From Peptococcaceae bacterium BICA1-7 (GTDB lineage: Bacteria > Bacillota > Desulfotomaculia > Desulfotomaculales > Desulfocucumaceae): a stretch of 47,868 nucleotides of DNA. A program made the position numbers and the translations under genes. The notes beneath the pieces were generated by a model. It was not told the origin of the DNA. It saw nothing but the letters and a program-made list of their open reading frames with translations, and ran no database searches. This document shows positions 1 to 8,548 of the stretch, in pieces (position 1 is the stretch's first letter; every line of letters starts with the position of its first letter). The stretch is taken from assembly GCA_000802095.1 (NCBI GenBank), contig JUEB01000012.1:1-47868 (forward strand), read 5' to 3'.

Positions 1-267
1 CCCCACCAACTAGCTAATGGGACGCGGATCCATCCATAAGCGGGTTTCCCCTTTCCTCTACAAGGCATGCACCCCATAGAGCTTATCCGGTATTAGCACC
101 AGTTTCCCGGCGTTATCCCAGTCTTGTGGGCAGGTTATCCACGCGTTACTCACCCGTCCGCCACTAAGTCTTAAATTCGCAAGCTTCCTCTAAGACTCCG
201 TTCGACTTGCATGTGTTAAGCACGCCGCCAGCGTTCGTCCTGAGCCAGGATCAAACTCTCCATAAAA
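1..267 (-). rRNA. rrs: 16S ribosomal RNA, 5' end (partial)
   Basis: The reverse strand at 240-260 reads as the universal bacterial 16S 5' sequence (27F primer site), so the mature 5' end lies near 267. The gene runs off the left edge of the window. Only about 267 nt are present, too little for confident taxonomy. Open frames over this stretch are shadows of the rRNA. Confidence 0.97.
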
Positions 268-408
268 TCTTTTATGAAAAAGCTTGTTAGCTCTCATTTC
301 TTTGACGTTTCCGTCTCCTCCCGGTCTCCCGGGTGAAGACTTCTCATCTGGCTTAATTGTTTTTCCCGGATTCGAATTTCGAACCTCGAGAATGTCCATC
401 ATTACTCT

Positions 409-430
409 TCTGTTTAGTTTTCAAGGACCG
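409..430 (-). promoter_or_regulatory. boxA-like element in the pre-16S leader
   Basis: On the minus strand the leader contains GGTCCTTGAAAACT, which resembles the boxA/antitermination element (consensus around CTTTGAAAA) found upstream of Firmicute 16S genes. It lies about 150 nt before the mature 16S end. The role (NusB/NusE loading, antitermination) is known for the class; for this site it is an inference from position and sequence. Confidence 0.55.
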
Positions 431-460
431 CGCTGCCAGTTTTACCATAGCAGCTTTATT

Positions 461-489
461 ATATTAGCACACCGGCCCGCCGGTGTCAA
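461..489 (-). promoter_or_regulatory. rrn promoter P3, closest to 16S
   Basis: The minus strand reads TTGACA (484-489), a 17 nt spacer, then TAATAT (461-466), a strong sigma-A type promoter facing the 16S gene. The spacer and its left edge contain a GC-rich palindrome (CACCGGC and GCCGGTG separated by 2 nt), which could affect promoter opening. Confidence 0.8.
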
Positions 490-560
490 CTTTGAATCTA
501 CCAGATCCGGCCATTTTGTGCTTATTTTTTTACCGGCGCTTATCGTACCGGCAAGAATTT

Positions 561-589
561 ATTTTACTCTTTTTTCGCTTCCCGGTCAA
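561..589 (-). promoter_or_regulatory. rrn promoter P2
   Basis: The minus strand reads TTGACC (584-589), a 17 nt spacer and TAAAAT (561-566). It faces the 16S gene and lies about 100 bp upstream of P3, as expected for tandem rRNA promoters. Confidence 0.65.
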
Positions 590-655
590 CTGGTACTTTC
601 TGTCTCCCGGTCGGCTTCTTCTTCCCGCCAGGGCTCACCGCCCCGGCAAGAAGTT

Positions 656-685
656 ATTCTATCACTTTGCTACACTGCCGGTCAA
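656..685 (-). promoter_or_regulatory. rrn promoter P1, farthest from 16S
   Basis: The minus strand reads TTGACC (680-685), an 18 nt spacer and TAGAAT (656-661). It starts just after the lysS stop codon and about 95 bp upstream of P2. With P2 and P3 it forms a regularly spaced set of three promoters. Confidence 0.6.
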
Positions 686-709
686 CCGGAACATTTTCCC
701 TTTAATTCC

Positions 710-2290
<1,581 letters not shown>

Positions 2291-2301
2291 CTATATAACA
2301 A

Positions 2302-2787
2302 TTATCTTTCAGTTCTTAAGATATCGATTATCTGGTATTTAAGCGCACCGGCCGGAACATTAACCTCCACAATGCTTCCCTTGCTTTTGCCAAGTATGGC
2401 CCGGCCCACCGGGGATTCATTGGAAATCTTGTTATTTCCGGGATCGGCCTCCATTGACCCTACCACAGTGTATTCCACATCTTCGTCATACTCAAGGTCT
2501 TTAAGCAGCACAGTGGACCCAAGGGTCACCTCATCAGTGCCTATATTCTCGTCATCAATTATTTTTGCGTTGCGCAGCATCTTTTCCAGGGTAAGAATCC
2601 TGCCCTCAATCCAGGCCTGCTCGTTTTTGGCGTCTTCATATTCGGAATTTTCACTGATATCGCCAAATTCAATGGCCTGCTTGATTCTCTCCGCCACATC
2701 CCTCCGCTTTACCGACTTGTAACGTTCCAGCTCTTCCTCAAGCTTCTTGAGCCCCTCAACAGTAAGCAGGACCTCTTTTTCCTTCAT
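2302..2787 (-). CDS. greA: transcription elongation factor GreA
   Basis: Rescues backtracked RNA polymerase by stimulating cleavage of the transcript 3' end. The 161 aa length is typical. The N-terminal part is the coiled-coil that enters the secondary channel; its tip carries acidic residues in [17 protein letters not shown]. The C-terminal part is the FKBP-like domain, with the conserved stretch [14 protein letters not shown]. The start ATG has AAGGAG about 8 nt upstream. A consensus promoter and a leader hairpin lie upstream (2921-3004), and lysS follows, so greA-lysS is probably an operon. Confidence 0.97.
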   Translation of the reverse strand: MKEKEVLLTVEGLKKLEEELERYKSVKRRDVAERIKQAIEFGDISENSEYEDAKNEQAWIEGRILTLEKMLRNAKIIDDENIGTDEVTLGSTVLLKDLEYDEDVEYTVVGSMEADPGNNKISNESPVGRAILGKSKGSIVEVNVPAGALKYQIIDILRTER

Positions 2788-2920
2788 TTATGCTTCTCCT
2801 TACACCCGTTATTATTTATGATAAAAAACTTACAGAAAATATATGTTCTTTCAGCCATATTATTCAGCAGTAGCCCAGGTTAATTAAGGAAATTTAAAAA
2901 ATCCTCATACTACAGCTAAG

Positions 2921-2946
2921 CACTGCAAGGAAAACCTTACAGTGCC
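2921..2946 (-). promoter_or_regulatory. Leader hairpin in the greA 5' UTR
   Basis: An inverted repeat GCACTG-x-AAGG / CCTT-x-CAGTGC with a 4 nt loop would lie about 25 nt into the greA transcript started from the promoter at 2976-3004. In the minus direction a T run occurs only ~20 nt after the stem, so it is not a classical terminator there; in the plus direction it is followed by a T-rich stretch. It may be an attenuator-like or RNA-stabilising structure. Confidence 0.5.
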
Positions 2947-2975
2947 GTTTGTTTTTGACCTAACCTTCCAAAACA

Positions 2976-3004
2976 TTATAAGAACAGTTACCAACTTTGT
3001 CAAG
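2976..3004 (-). promoter_or_regulatory. Consensus sigma-A promoter for greA-lysS
   Basis: The minus strand reads TTGACA (2999-3004), exactly 17 nt of spacer, then TATAAT (2976-2981). Both hexamers match the consensus perfectly. It lies about 190 nt upstream of the greA start and is the only clear promoter in this gap. Confidence 0.85.
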
Positions 3005-3043
3005 GTATTTTACCCCAGTGGGAATATCAGGCCCTAACCCCGG

Positions 3044-4102
3044 TTAAACCGCCGCAAAACTCCTTTTAAAAGCGCTGTTCTTCACCTTTTCCATGTATTC
3101 CTTATTTATCAGCCCGTCAGGACCCAGGAGCCCCCCCCGGGAAAAGCCATGCTTCCTGGCCAGGAGTCTCATCCTGTCCACCTCCTCCATGCATACACGG
3201 CTTACGGGGCAAGGCTTTTGTGTGCTTTTTGACAGAGCCTGTAAAATAGTTTCCACCAGGAATGGGCCTGCCATACCCGGTGGAAATCCAGGCTCAGAAT
3301 AATTGCCTGCCAGGCAGGGCATTTTAATCACGCCACCCTCCAGCACAAGAACATCATCCCTTGTCCGGCCGGTTTCTCTTCCCAGGCGGGGAGGCCGGTT
3401 GAGGTCGTAAAGCACTGTTCCGGGAGCCAAATCAGACGGGCCAATCCCAGCAGCCCCGGCGATAATGACCAGCCTGGCTGATCGAACTGCTTTGGTAAAA
3501 TCATAACTTATACCGGGCGATAGTCCGCTGTAAAAAATAATTTTTCTGGACAGCTCTTTAATCTTTTCTTTATTGCTATCCACCAGGGTCATACTCTTTA
3601 CCCTGCCGGAAAGCATTAGAGAGAATACCGCACCTATAGGCCCGGCAGCCCCTAATACCACAGCATGCTCCTTTTGAATGCTTCTACCCATCTGAGAGGA
3701 GGCCTCTTCCAGGCTGTCCAGGGCAGCGGCGATATGATAGCTGCTTTCCCAGTCAGACGATGTATTAAAAGCCTCCTGGGCCAGATTACTGATCAGGCGG
3801 TGACCACCCAGGCCAATAATAGAGGCCCCCAGCCTATTTGCCAGCCTGCCGGCCTTTGTCAGGCGGTTTATAACAGCCCCTGGCGGAAGCGCTTCCACCT
3901 GCCGGGAAGTTATATTTATAGAGATAATAACCCCCTGTGCAGTTCCGTAAGGCGATTCCACCTTTAATACCGAAACCTGCAGGGGAGGCAGCACTCTTCC
4001 CAATTCCTCAGCAAGCACCGGAGGAATATATTTTGCCGGGTGGATAAAGTTCTTTATATCTTCAGCCCGGTCAGGATGTGTTATAAAGGCAAACCTCTCC
4101 AC
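3044..4102 (-). CDS. Rossmann-fold dehydrogenase, related to acyl-ACP reductase / predicted amino acid dehydrogenases
   Basis: A 352 aa cytoplasmic protein. The middle contains a nucleotide-binding motif, VVLGAAGPIGAVFS (around residues 148-161), followed by an acidic residue at the end of strand 2 (TLVDSNKEK), which suggests NAD(P) binding. The N-terminal third, including the stretch GLGGHRLI, resembles the COG5322 family (predicted amino acid dehydrogenases, also containing cyanobacterial aldehyde-forming acyl-ACP reductase). The GTG start has GAGGGGG 7 nt upstream. It stands alone between greA and the GNAT gene, in the same orientation but separated from the latter by a terminator. The substrate cannot be read from the sequence; shikimate dehydrogenase-like or acyl-ACP reductase activity are both possible. 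Confidence 0.6.
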   Translation of the reverse strand: MERFAFITHPDRAEDIKNFIHPAKYIPPVLAEELGRVLPPLQVSVLKVESPYGTAQGVIISINITSRQVEALPPGAVINRLTKAGRLANRLGASIIGLGGHRLISNLAQEAFNTSSDWESSYHIAAALDSLEEASSQMGRSIQKEHAVVLGAAGPIGAVFSLMLSGRVKSMTLVDSNKEKIKELSRKIIFYSGLSPGISYDFTKAVRSARLVIIAGAAGIGPSDLAPGTVLYDLNRPPRLGRETGRTRDDVLVLEGGVIKMPCLAGNYSEPGFPPGMAGPFLVETILQALSKSTQKPCPVSRVCMEEVDRMRLLARKHGFSRGGLLGPDGLINKEYMEKVKNSAFKRSFAAV

Positions 4103-4166
4103 GAAAAAACCCCCTCTTTAGCCTGGAAAAGAACTCCCAAAACATTCTATGCCGTTAAATTCCTGT

Positions 4167-4199
4167 TAAAAACAAAAAAGGAACGTTTAAACGTTCCTT
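4167..4199 (-). terminator. Rho-independent terminator after the GNAT gene
   Basis: A near-perfect palindrome AAGGAACGTT/AACGTTCCTT (4178-4199) is followed on the minus strand by TTTTTTGTTTTT. It ends the birA-bioY-coaX-dus-GNAT cluster. Confidence 0.85.
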
Positions 4200-4213
4200 A
4201 AGTCATATACAGT

Positions 4214-4684
4214 TTATCCCCTTGCCGGGATTTTTTCCAAAAAGACCATATTAAGATTGTCAGAAACCTTTTGGGATTTAAAAACACTATATCCCAGCTT
4301 ACGATATAGATGCAGATTTCGGGCGCTTTTATGTCCTGTAAAAAGCTCAAATCTTACCGCATTATCAAAAATCCTTTCCACCTCAAGCATCAGCATTGTC
4401 CCAATACCTCTGTTCTGAAAGGATGGATAAACTATAAGCCTGCCTATAAGGCATGTATCCTCTTCCATGCAAGCCCTGACCGAGCCTATTATTCTTTCAC
4501 CCTGAACAGCCTTCAAAAATGTATATTTTTTAAATTCAGACTTTATATCTTCAAGCTCCTGGATAAGAGGTGGCAGCCGATAGTTATTGTACATTTCAGC
4601 CTGTTTTATGAAGGCGGCCTTCTGCAGTATAAGAATCTCCTCAGCATCGGCAACATCTGCCCTTTGCATGACCAGGCCTTCCAT
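4214..4684 (-). CDS. GNAT-family N-acetyltransferase
   Basis: A ~156 aa single-domain acetyltransferase that would transfer an acetyl group from acetyl-CoA to an unknown amine. The family motif A is visible in the stretch LIGRLIVYPSFQNRGIGTML: the strand is followed by the acetyl-CoA pyrophosphate-binding loop Q-N-R-G-I-G. The C-terminal part has LHLYRKLGYSVF, the usual motif B. The start at 4684 is chosen because GGAGG lies 9 nt upstream and it begins 4 nt after the dus stop; the longer frame to 4729 would run into dus. It is the last gene before the terminator. The substrate cannot be predicted. Confidence 0.85.
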   Translation of the reverse strand: MEGLVMQRADVADAEEILILQKAAFIKQAEMYNNYRLPPLIQELEDIKSEFKKYTFLKAVQGERIIGSVRACMEEDTCLIGRLIVYPSFQNRGIGTMLMLEVERIFDNAVRFELFTGHKSARNLHLYRKLGYSVFKSQKVSDNLNMVFLEKIPARG

Positions 4685-4688
4685 AATC

Positions 4689-5672
4689 TCAAACCTCCAG
4701 TCCCCTGATGACAGCCACCATTTCTTCACCTGTCCGGGCGGAGTTAAGCTCCTGCCTGGACCGGGCCGCCCCCTTTATTCCCCTCAGATACCAGGAGGCG
4801 TGCTTGCGCATCTCCCTGACGCCAATATACTCACCCTTCAATTCTATAAGCATATCCAGATGCCTCAGGGCGGTGTCCAGCCTCTGGCCAGGGGAGGGAG
4901 GAGGCGGTATTACACCGGTATTTATATATTGAATGATCTGATTAAAAATCCAGGGATTGCCCATGGAGGCCCTTCCCACCATAACACCGTCACAGCCGGT
5001 CTCCTCCATCATGCGCAGGGCGTCCCGGGGCTCCCATATATCCCCGTTGCCTATAACCGGGATACTAACCGCTCTCTTTACATCCCTTATTATGGCCCAG
5101 TCCGCCCGCCCGCTGTAAAACTGGGACCTGGTGCGTCCGTGCACAGTAATTGCCGAAACCCCGGCCCTCTCCAGCCTGGTGGCCAGCTCCACGGCATTAA
5201 CACTATCCTGGTCCCAGCCTTTCCTCATTTTAACCGTCACCGGAACTTTAACAGCTGCTATCACAGCACAGGCAATTTCACAGGCCAGGTCAGGATTCCT
5301 CATCAGTGCCGCCCCCTCACCATTTCTTACTATCTTGGGGGTGGGGCAGCCCATATTTATGTCTATTATATCTGGTTTTTTTAAGGAAACCATAACCGCC
5401 GCCCGCTCCATGAAGCCGGGGTCGGACCCGAATATCTGAACGCTTATGGGGCCGGGCTCACCATCAATGTTTAGAATTGTGCCGGTCTTTGGGCTTCCAT
5501 ATATTAAGGCCTGGTCACTCACCATCTCGGTGCAGACCAGGCCGCATCCCGCTTCCCTGGCAAGAGTACGGAAAGCCCTGTCGGTAACCCCGGCCATGGG
5601 CGCCGCAATCACCGGGTTGGCCAACCTTACGCCAGCTATATCCATAGTGTGGCTACACCTGATTCCTTTCAT
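4689..5672 (-). CDS. dus: tRNA-dihydrouridine synthase, DusB-like
   Basis: An FMN-dependent enzyme that reduces specific uridines in tRNA to dihydrouridine. The 327 aa protein has the N-terminal signature [17 protein letters not shown], the catalytic cysteine in INMGCPTPK (around residue 105), [15 protein letters not shown], and the FMN phosphate-binding GNGDI and [14 protein letters not shown]. The start at 5672 has GAGG 7 nt upstream and overlaps the end of coaX by 20 bp, indicating translational coupling. In many Firmicutes dus sits beside greA-lysS; here two genes separate them. Confidence 0.95.
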   Translation of the reverse strand: MKGIRCSHTMDIAGVRLANPVIAAPMAGVTDRAFRTLAREAGCGLVCTEMVSDQALIYGSPKTGTILNIDGEPGPISVQIFGSDPGFMERAAVMVSLKKPDIIDINMGCPTPKIVRNGEGAALMRNPDLACEIACAVIAAVKVPVTVKMRKGWDQDSVNAVELATRLERAGVSAITVHGRTRSQFYSGRADWAIIRDVKRAVSIPVIGNGDIWEPRDALRMMEETGCDGVMVGRASMGNPWIFNQIIQYINTGVIPPPPSPGQRLDTALRHLDMLIELKGEYIGVREMRKHASWYLRGIKGAARSRQELNSARTGEEMVAVIRGLEV

Positions 5673-6420
5673 AAATAATCCTCAGCCCGGTAAGGGTAAG
5701 CAGTAGGTCCACCCTGTCGATGGTCTGGGACTCCTGGGCTATAAGTTCGGCCAGCCCGCCGGTGGCCACCACCAGGGGGCTCCCCTTCATTTCTTTTTTA
5801 ATACGGGATACTATAGCGTCCACCTGGCCGGTGAAGCCATAAATTATGCCTGACTGCATGCTGCTGACTGTATTCTTACCGATAACGGTGGGCGGTTTTA
5901 CCAGCTCAACTCTTGGCAGCTTGGCGGCCCTGGAAAAAAGAGCCTCGGTGGATATGCCTATGCCCGGGGCAATGGCCCCTCCCAGGTACTCTCCCTTATC
6001 AGTTATGGCGCAAAAGGTGGTGGCGGTGCCGAAGTCCACAATAATCAGCGGCCCCCCGTACTGCTCGAAGCCGGCTATGGCATTGACTATCCGGTCGGCC
6101 CCAACCTCCCGGGGATTATCGTATTTTATCTGTATTCCGGTTTTTATCCCGGGGCCCACCACCAGAGGGGAGAAGCCAAAATATTTCTTTGACATTATTT
6201 CCAGTGTCATCATCAGGGGAGGGACCACGGATGAAATAACTATTGCCTTTATTCTTTTAAAAGACAGACCGGCCTGATCAAATAGAGCCTTTAAAAGAAC
6301 AGCGTACTCATCCGCAGTGCGCTTTGTTGTTGTGGATATACGCCAGTGCTCTAAAAGTTTCCCGCCGTCATATACCCCCAGAACTATGTTTGTGTTGCCT
6401 ATGTCGAATACAAGTACCAT
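5653..6420 (-). CDS. coaX: Type III pantothenate kinase
   Basis: Phosphorylates pantothenate, the first step of coenzyme A synthesis. The ~255 aa product has the ASKHA-fold phosphate-binding motif [15 protein letters not shown] at the N terminus, then [11 protein letters not shown] and [12 protein letters not shown] (around residues 100-133), all diagnostic for CoaX. The ATG at 6420 follows GGGGGAG by 6 nt; an upstream TTG (6435) is less likely. It is placed between bioY and dus. The pantothenate synthesis genes (panBCD) lie about 11 kb away in this window, so both making and using pantothenate are encoded nearby. Confidence 0.96.
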   Translation of the reverse strand: MVLVFDIGNTNIVLGVYDGGKLLEHWRISTTTKRTADEYAVLLKALFDQAGLSFKRIKAIVISSVVPPLMMTLEIMSKKYFGFSPLVVGPGIKTGIQIKYDNPREVGADRIVNAIAGFEQYGGPLIIVDFGTATTFCAITDKGEYLGGAIAPGIGISTEALFSRAAKLPRVELVKPPTVIGKNTVSSMQSGIIYGFTGQVDAIVSRIKKEMKGSPLVVATGGLAELIAQESQTIDRVDLLLTLTGLRIIYERNQV

Positions 6421-6509
6421 ATCAGTCTCCCCCAACGCTATAGCTCATCTTTTTTAAACCCTTAACAATTTTATCACCGGAGGGGGGGTTCTGCAATAAT
6501 ATCAATTAT

Positions 6510-7100
6510 TCATGCCCTGTTAATATCCGTCATCCCGGAGGCCTTCAGCCTTCTGACCACCGCCATGGACAAAAAGGAAGCCAGTACACCTTTAATCAAA
6601 TCAAACCCTATGTAAGGTATAAACCCTATTTTCAGCACCTGCATAACAGGTACAGTATTCCCCAGGTAAAAATTAAGTATCAAATATAAATAGGGCAGCC
6701 CTACTATGTATATAGCCGCTATGCCGGCCAGAGAGGCCGCCAGGTATCGTGCTAAGGTGGGGCTGCCCTGCCGGGGCAAAATAGTGCCGGTGACGTAGGC
6801 CCCCATTATAAATCCCAGAATAAATCCAAAGGTGGGCTTTAAAATGTAAGCCGGACCCGCCATGGGGCTTTCAAAAACAGGGATGCCAATCAGCCCCATT
6901 ATAGCATAAACTGTGATGCTCAGAGCCCCCAGCCTGGGGCCCAGTATCATTCCGGCCAGCAGCACAACAAAAGGCACCAGGCTGAAAGGAACCTGGGTAA
7001 AGGGAATGACAATCAGGGAAAAACGGGAAAGTATTGCCGCCACCGAAGTAAGGGCTGCAAACATAGCCACCAGGGATATTTCCTTGGCTGTTAATTTCAC
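6510..7100 (-). CDS. bioY: BioY family biotin transporter substrate-binding subunit
   Basis: Integral membrane S component that binds biotin, alone or with an ECF energising module. The 196 aa protein is almost entirely hydrophobic, with about six predicted membrane helices. It has the BioY-type segments PFTQVPFSLVPFVVLLAGMI, LGALSITVYAIMGLIGIPVF and GPAYILKPTFGFILGF. The GTG start has AGGAGG 6 nt upstream. It lies immediately after birA, with a BirA-like box between the two genes, which supports biotin as the substrate. No ECF ATPase genes are in the window, so the energising partner must be elsewhere or absent. Confidence 0.93.
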   Translation of the reverse strand: MKLTAKEISLVAMFAALTSVAAILSRFSLIVIPFTQVPFSLVPFVVLLAGMILGPRLGALSITVYAIMGLIGIPVFESPMAGPAYILKPTFGFILGFIMGAYVTGTILPRQGSPTLARYLAASLAGIAAIYIVGLPYLYLILNFYLGNTVPVMQVLKIGFIPYIGFDLIKGVLASFLSMAVVRRLKASGMTDINRA

Positions 7101-7125
7101 ACTTATTCCTCCTATAACACTTGAT

Positions 7126-7157
7126 ACGTAAACTATTTCTTTAAATAAGGTTTACAA
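7126..7157 (-). promoter_or_regulatory. BirA-like operator upstream of bioY
   Basis: An inverted repeat GTAAAC (128-133 of the 7.0-7.2 kb stretch) and GTTTAC (7150-7155) separated by 16 nt lies about 27 bp before the bioY start. The right arm GGTTTACAA matches the known Gram-positive BirA half site; the left arm is slightly diverged. The gene next door encodes a BirA with an N-terminal HTH, so biotin-dependent repression of bioY is likely. Confidence 0.65.
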
Positions 7158-7172
7158 TAAGTCCAAATTTTT

Positions 7173-8147
7173 TTAAACCGTTCTCAGAGACACCTCCCCT
7201 GCCACAAAGCTCCTCAGTTCTCCGTCAGCGGTGCGCAGCACAAGGGCACCGGTGCTGTCCACATCGACAGCCCAGCCCTCCCATACCTCCCTGGAGGCAC
7301 TTATCCTTACCGGGCGGTTTAAAGTAACACACCTTTTCTTCCACTCATCCAGTACAGGCTCGAAGCCATACTCCATCCACTGCCTGTAGTAATGTTCAAA
7401 TTCCTTCAAATACTGCCTCAGCACATCAAGCCTGGAAACCCGGCTCCCCCCGGCCAGGTATAGGGATGTGGCAGCATCCTTTATTTCTTCCGGAAAATGA
7501 TCAGTATTAATGTTAAGCCCCATACCTACTACCAGAAAATTTATTCTTTCTATCTCGGCGTTCATTTCAGTCAGAATACCGCATATCTTTTTCCCGTCCA
7601 GAAGCAGATCGTTGGGCCATTTAATCCCCGGGGCTATACCGGACACCTTTTCCACCGCCGAAGCCACCGCCACAGCGGTAAGCATGGTTACCGGGGGAGC
7701 CTGCCGGGGCTCAATGTCCGGCCTCAAAATAAGTGAGCAATGTATTCCACTCCCCCTGGGGGAATACCATCCCCGGTTCATCCTGCCCCTGCCTCCGGCC
7801 TGCTCCTCGGCGACTACCAGGGTCCCCTCACAGGCGCCTCCCAGGGCAAGGTCCCTGGCCTCCCGGTTGGTGGAAATAAGGCTTTCGTAAAAAAACACCT
7901 CTTTGCCCACAAAGCTGGTGTCCAGCCCGTCCACTATCTCATCCGGATAAAGGCGGTCCGGAACATTCAAAAGCCTGTATCCGCGGTGGGGAACGGCGTC
8001 AATGCCATACCCCTCCTCCCGCAGGATTTTGATGTGCTTCCAGACAGCCGTCCTGGATACGTTTAGCTTCTGGCAGATATCCTCCCCGGATATATATTCC
8101 GTCCTGCCGTTCTTTAAAAGTTTCAGTATTTCCGCCTTTTTAGACAT
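7173..8147 (-). CDS. birA: Bifunctional biotin-protein ligase / biotin operon repressor
   Basis: Attaches biotin to carboxylase carrier domains and, when loaded with biotinyl-AMP, represses biotin genes. The 324 aa protein has an N-terminal winged HTH (residues ~1-60, with LNVSRTAVWKHIKILREEGY) and a ligase core with the biotin-binding GRGRMNRGWYSPRGSGI loop (around 118-136), KWPNDLLLDGKKICGIL, then a C-terminal SH3-like domain. The HTH marks it as the repressor-type (group II) enzyme. The Shine-Dalgarno before 8147 is weak. A promoter with an overlapping BirA-like box lies just upstream, suggesting autoregulation. Confidence 0.96.
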   Translation of the reverse strand: MSKKAEILKLLKNGRTEYISGEDICQKLNVSRTAVWKHIKILREEGYGIDAVPHRGYRLLNVPDRLYPDEIVDGLDTSFVGKEVFFYESLISTNREARDLALGGACEGTLVVAEEQAGGRGRMNRGWYSPRGSGIHCSLILRPDIEPRQAPPVTMLTAVAVASAVEKVSGIAPGIKWPNDLLLDGKKICGILTEMNAEIERINFLVVGMGLNINTDHFPEEIKDAATSLYLAGGSRVSRLDVLRQYLKEFEHYYRQWMEYGFEPVLDEWKKRCVTLNRPVRISASREVWEGWAVDVDSTGALVLRTADGELRSFVAGEVSLRTV

Positions 8148-8179
8148 ATTTCACCCAGTTTTTTATATTTTATAGTTAA

Positions 8180-8232
8180 ATATTATTGTCATCAGGCCGC
8201 ATTGTCAACCCTGCACAGTATAAGGTTAACAT
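8180..8232 (-). promoter_or_regulatory. birA promoter with overlapping BirA-like operator
   Basis: On the minus strand TTGACA (8203-8208), 17 nt, TAATAT (8180-8185) form a strong promoter. An inverted repeat GTTAAC / GTTGAC with a 15 nt spacer (8204-8230) covers the -35 hexamer and resembles BirA sites. A bound repressor here would block RNA polymerase, consistent with autoregulation. Confidence 0.65.
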
Positions 8233-8351
8233 TTTCCTTGGCTATTAAAATAAAAAGCCCGGCTTAACCGGATCCGGACTGCTGACAAACCTTTAAATAT
8301 ATAAATGCTTGCAAATGATATTCATAGACACCTTTGCAGTAAAGAAACACA

Positions 8352-8527
8352 CACCCCAGAGCACACAGAGGACACAGAGATTTTTTAGCCCTGCCTTGAA
8401 GGTTTTATGATCTTTTTACTCTGGAGAACCATTTGCATAACTTATTAAAATTATAAATTCAGTTATTAGACATGATAGTAGTGCATATTAGCATTTTCTC
8501 TGTGATCTCTGTGTCCTCTGTGGTTTT
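8352..8527. repeat. MITE-like / REP-like noncoding element, copy 1
   Basis: About 175 bp bounded by imperfect inverted repeats: left arm CACAGAGGACACAGAGA and right arm TCTCTGTGTCCTCTGTG. It lies in the gene-free stretch 8148-8548. A related element with the same arm sequence is at 20286-20424. No open frame is inside. It could be a non-autonomous mobile element or an extragenic palindrome; no target duplication was identified by eye. The rest of the gap holds only the birA promoter. Confidence 0.6.
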
Positions 8528-8548
8528 ATAAAAAGACAATCATTATTC

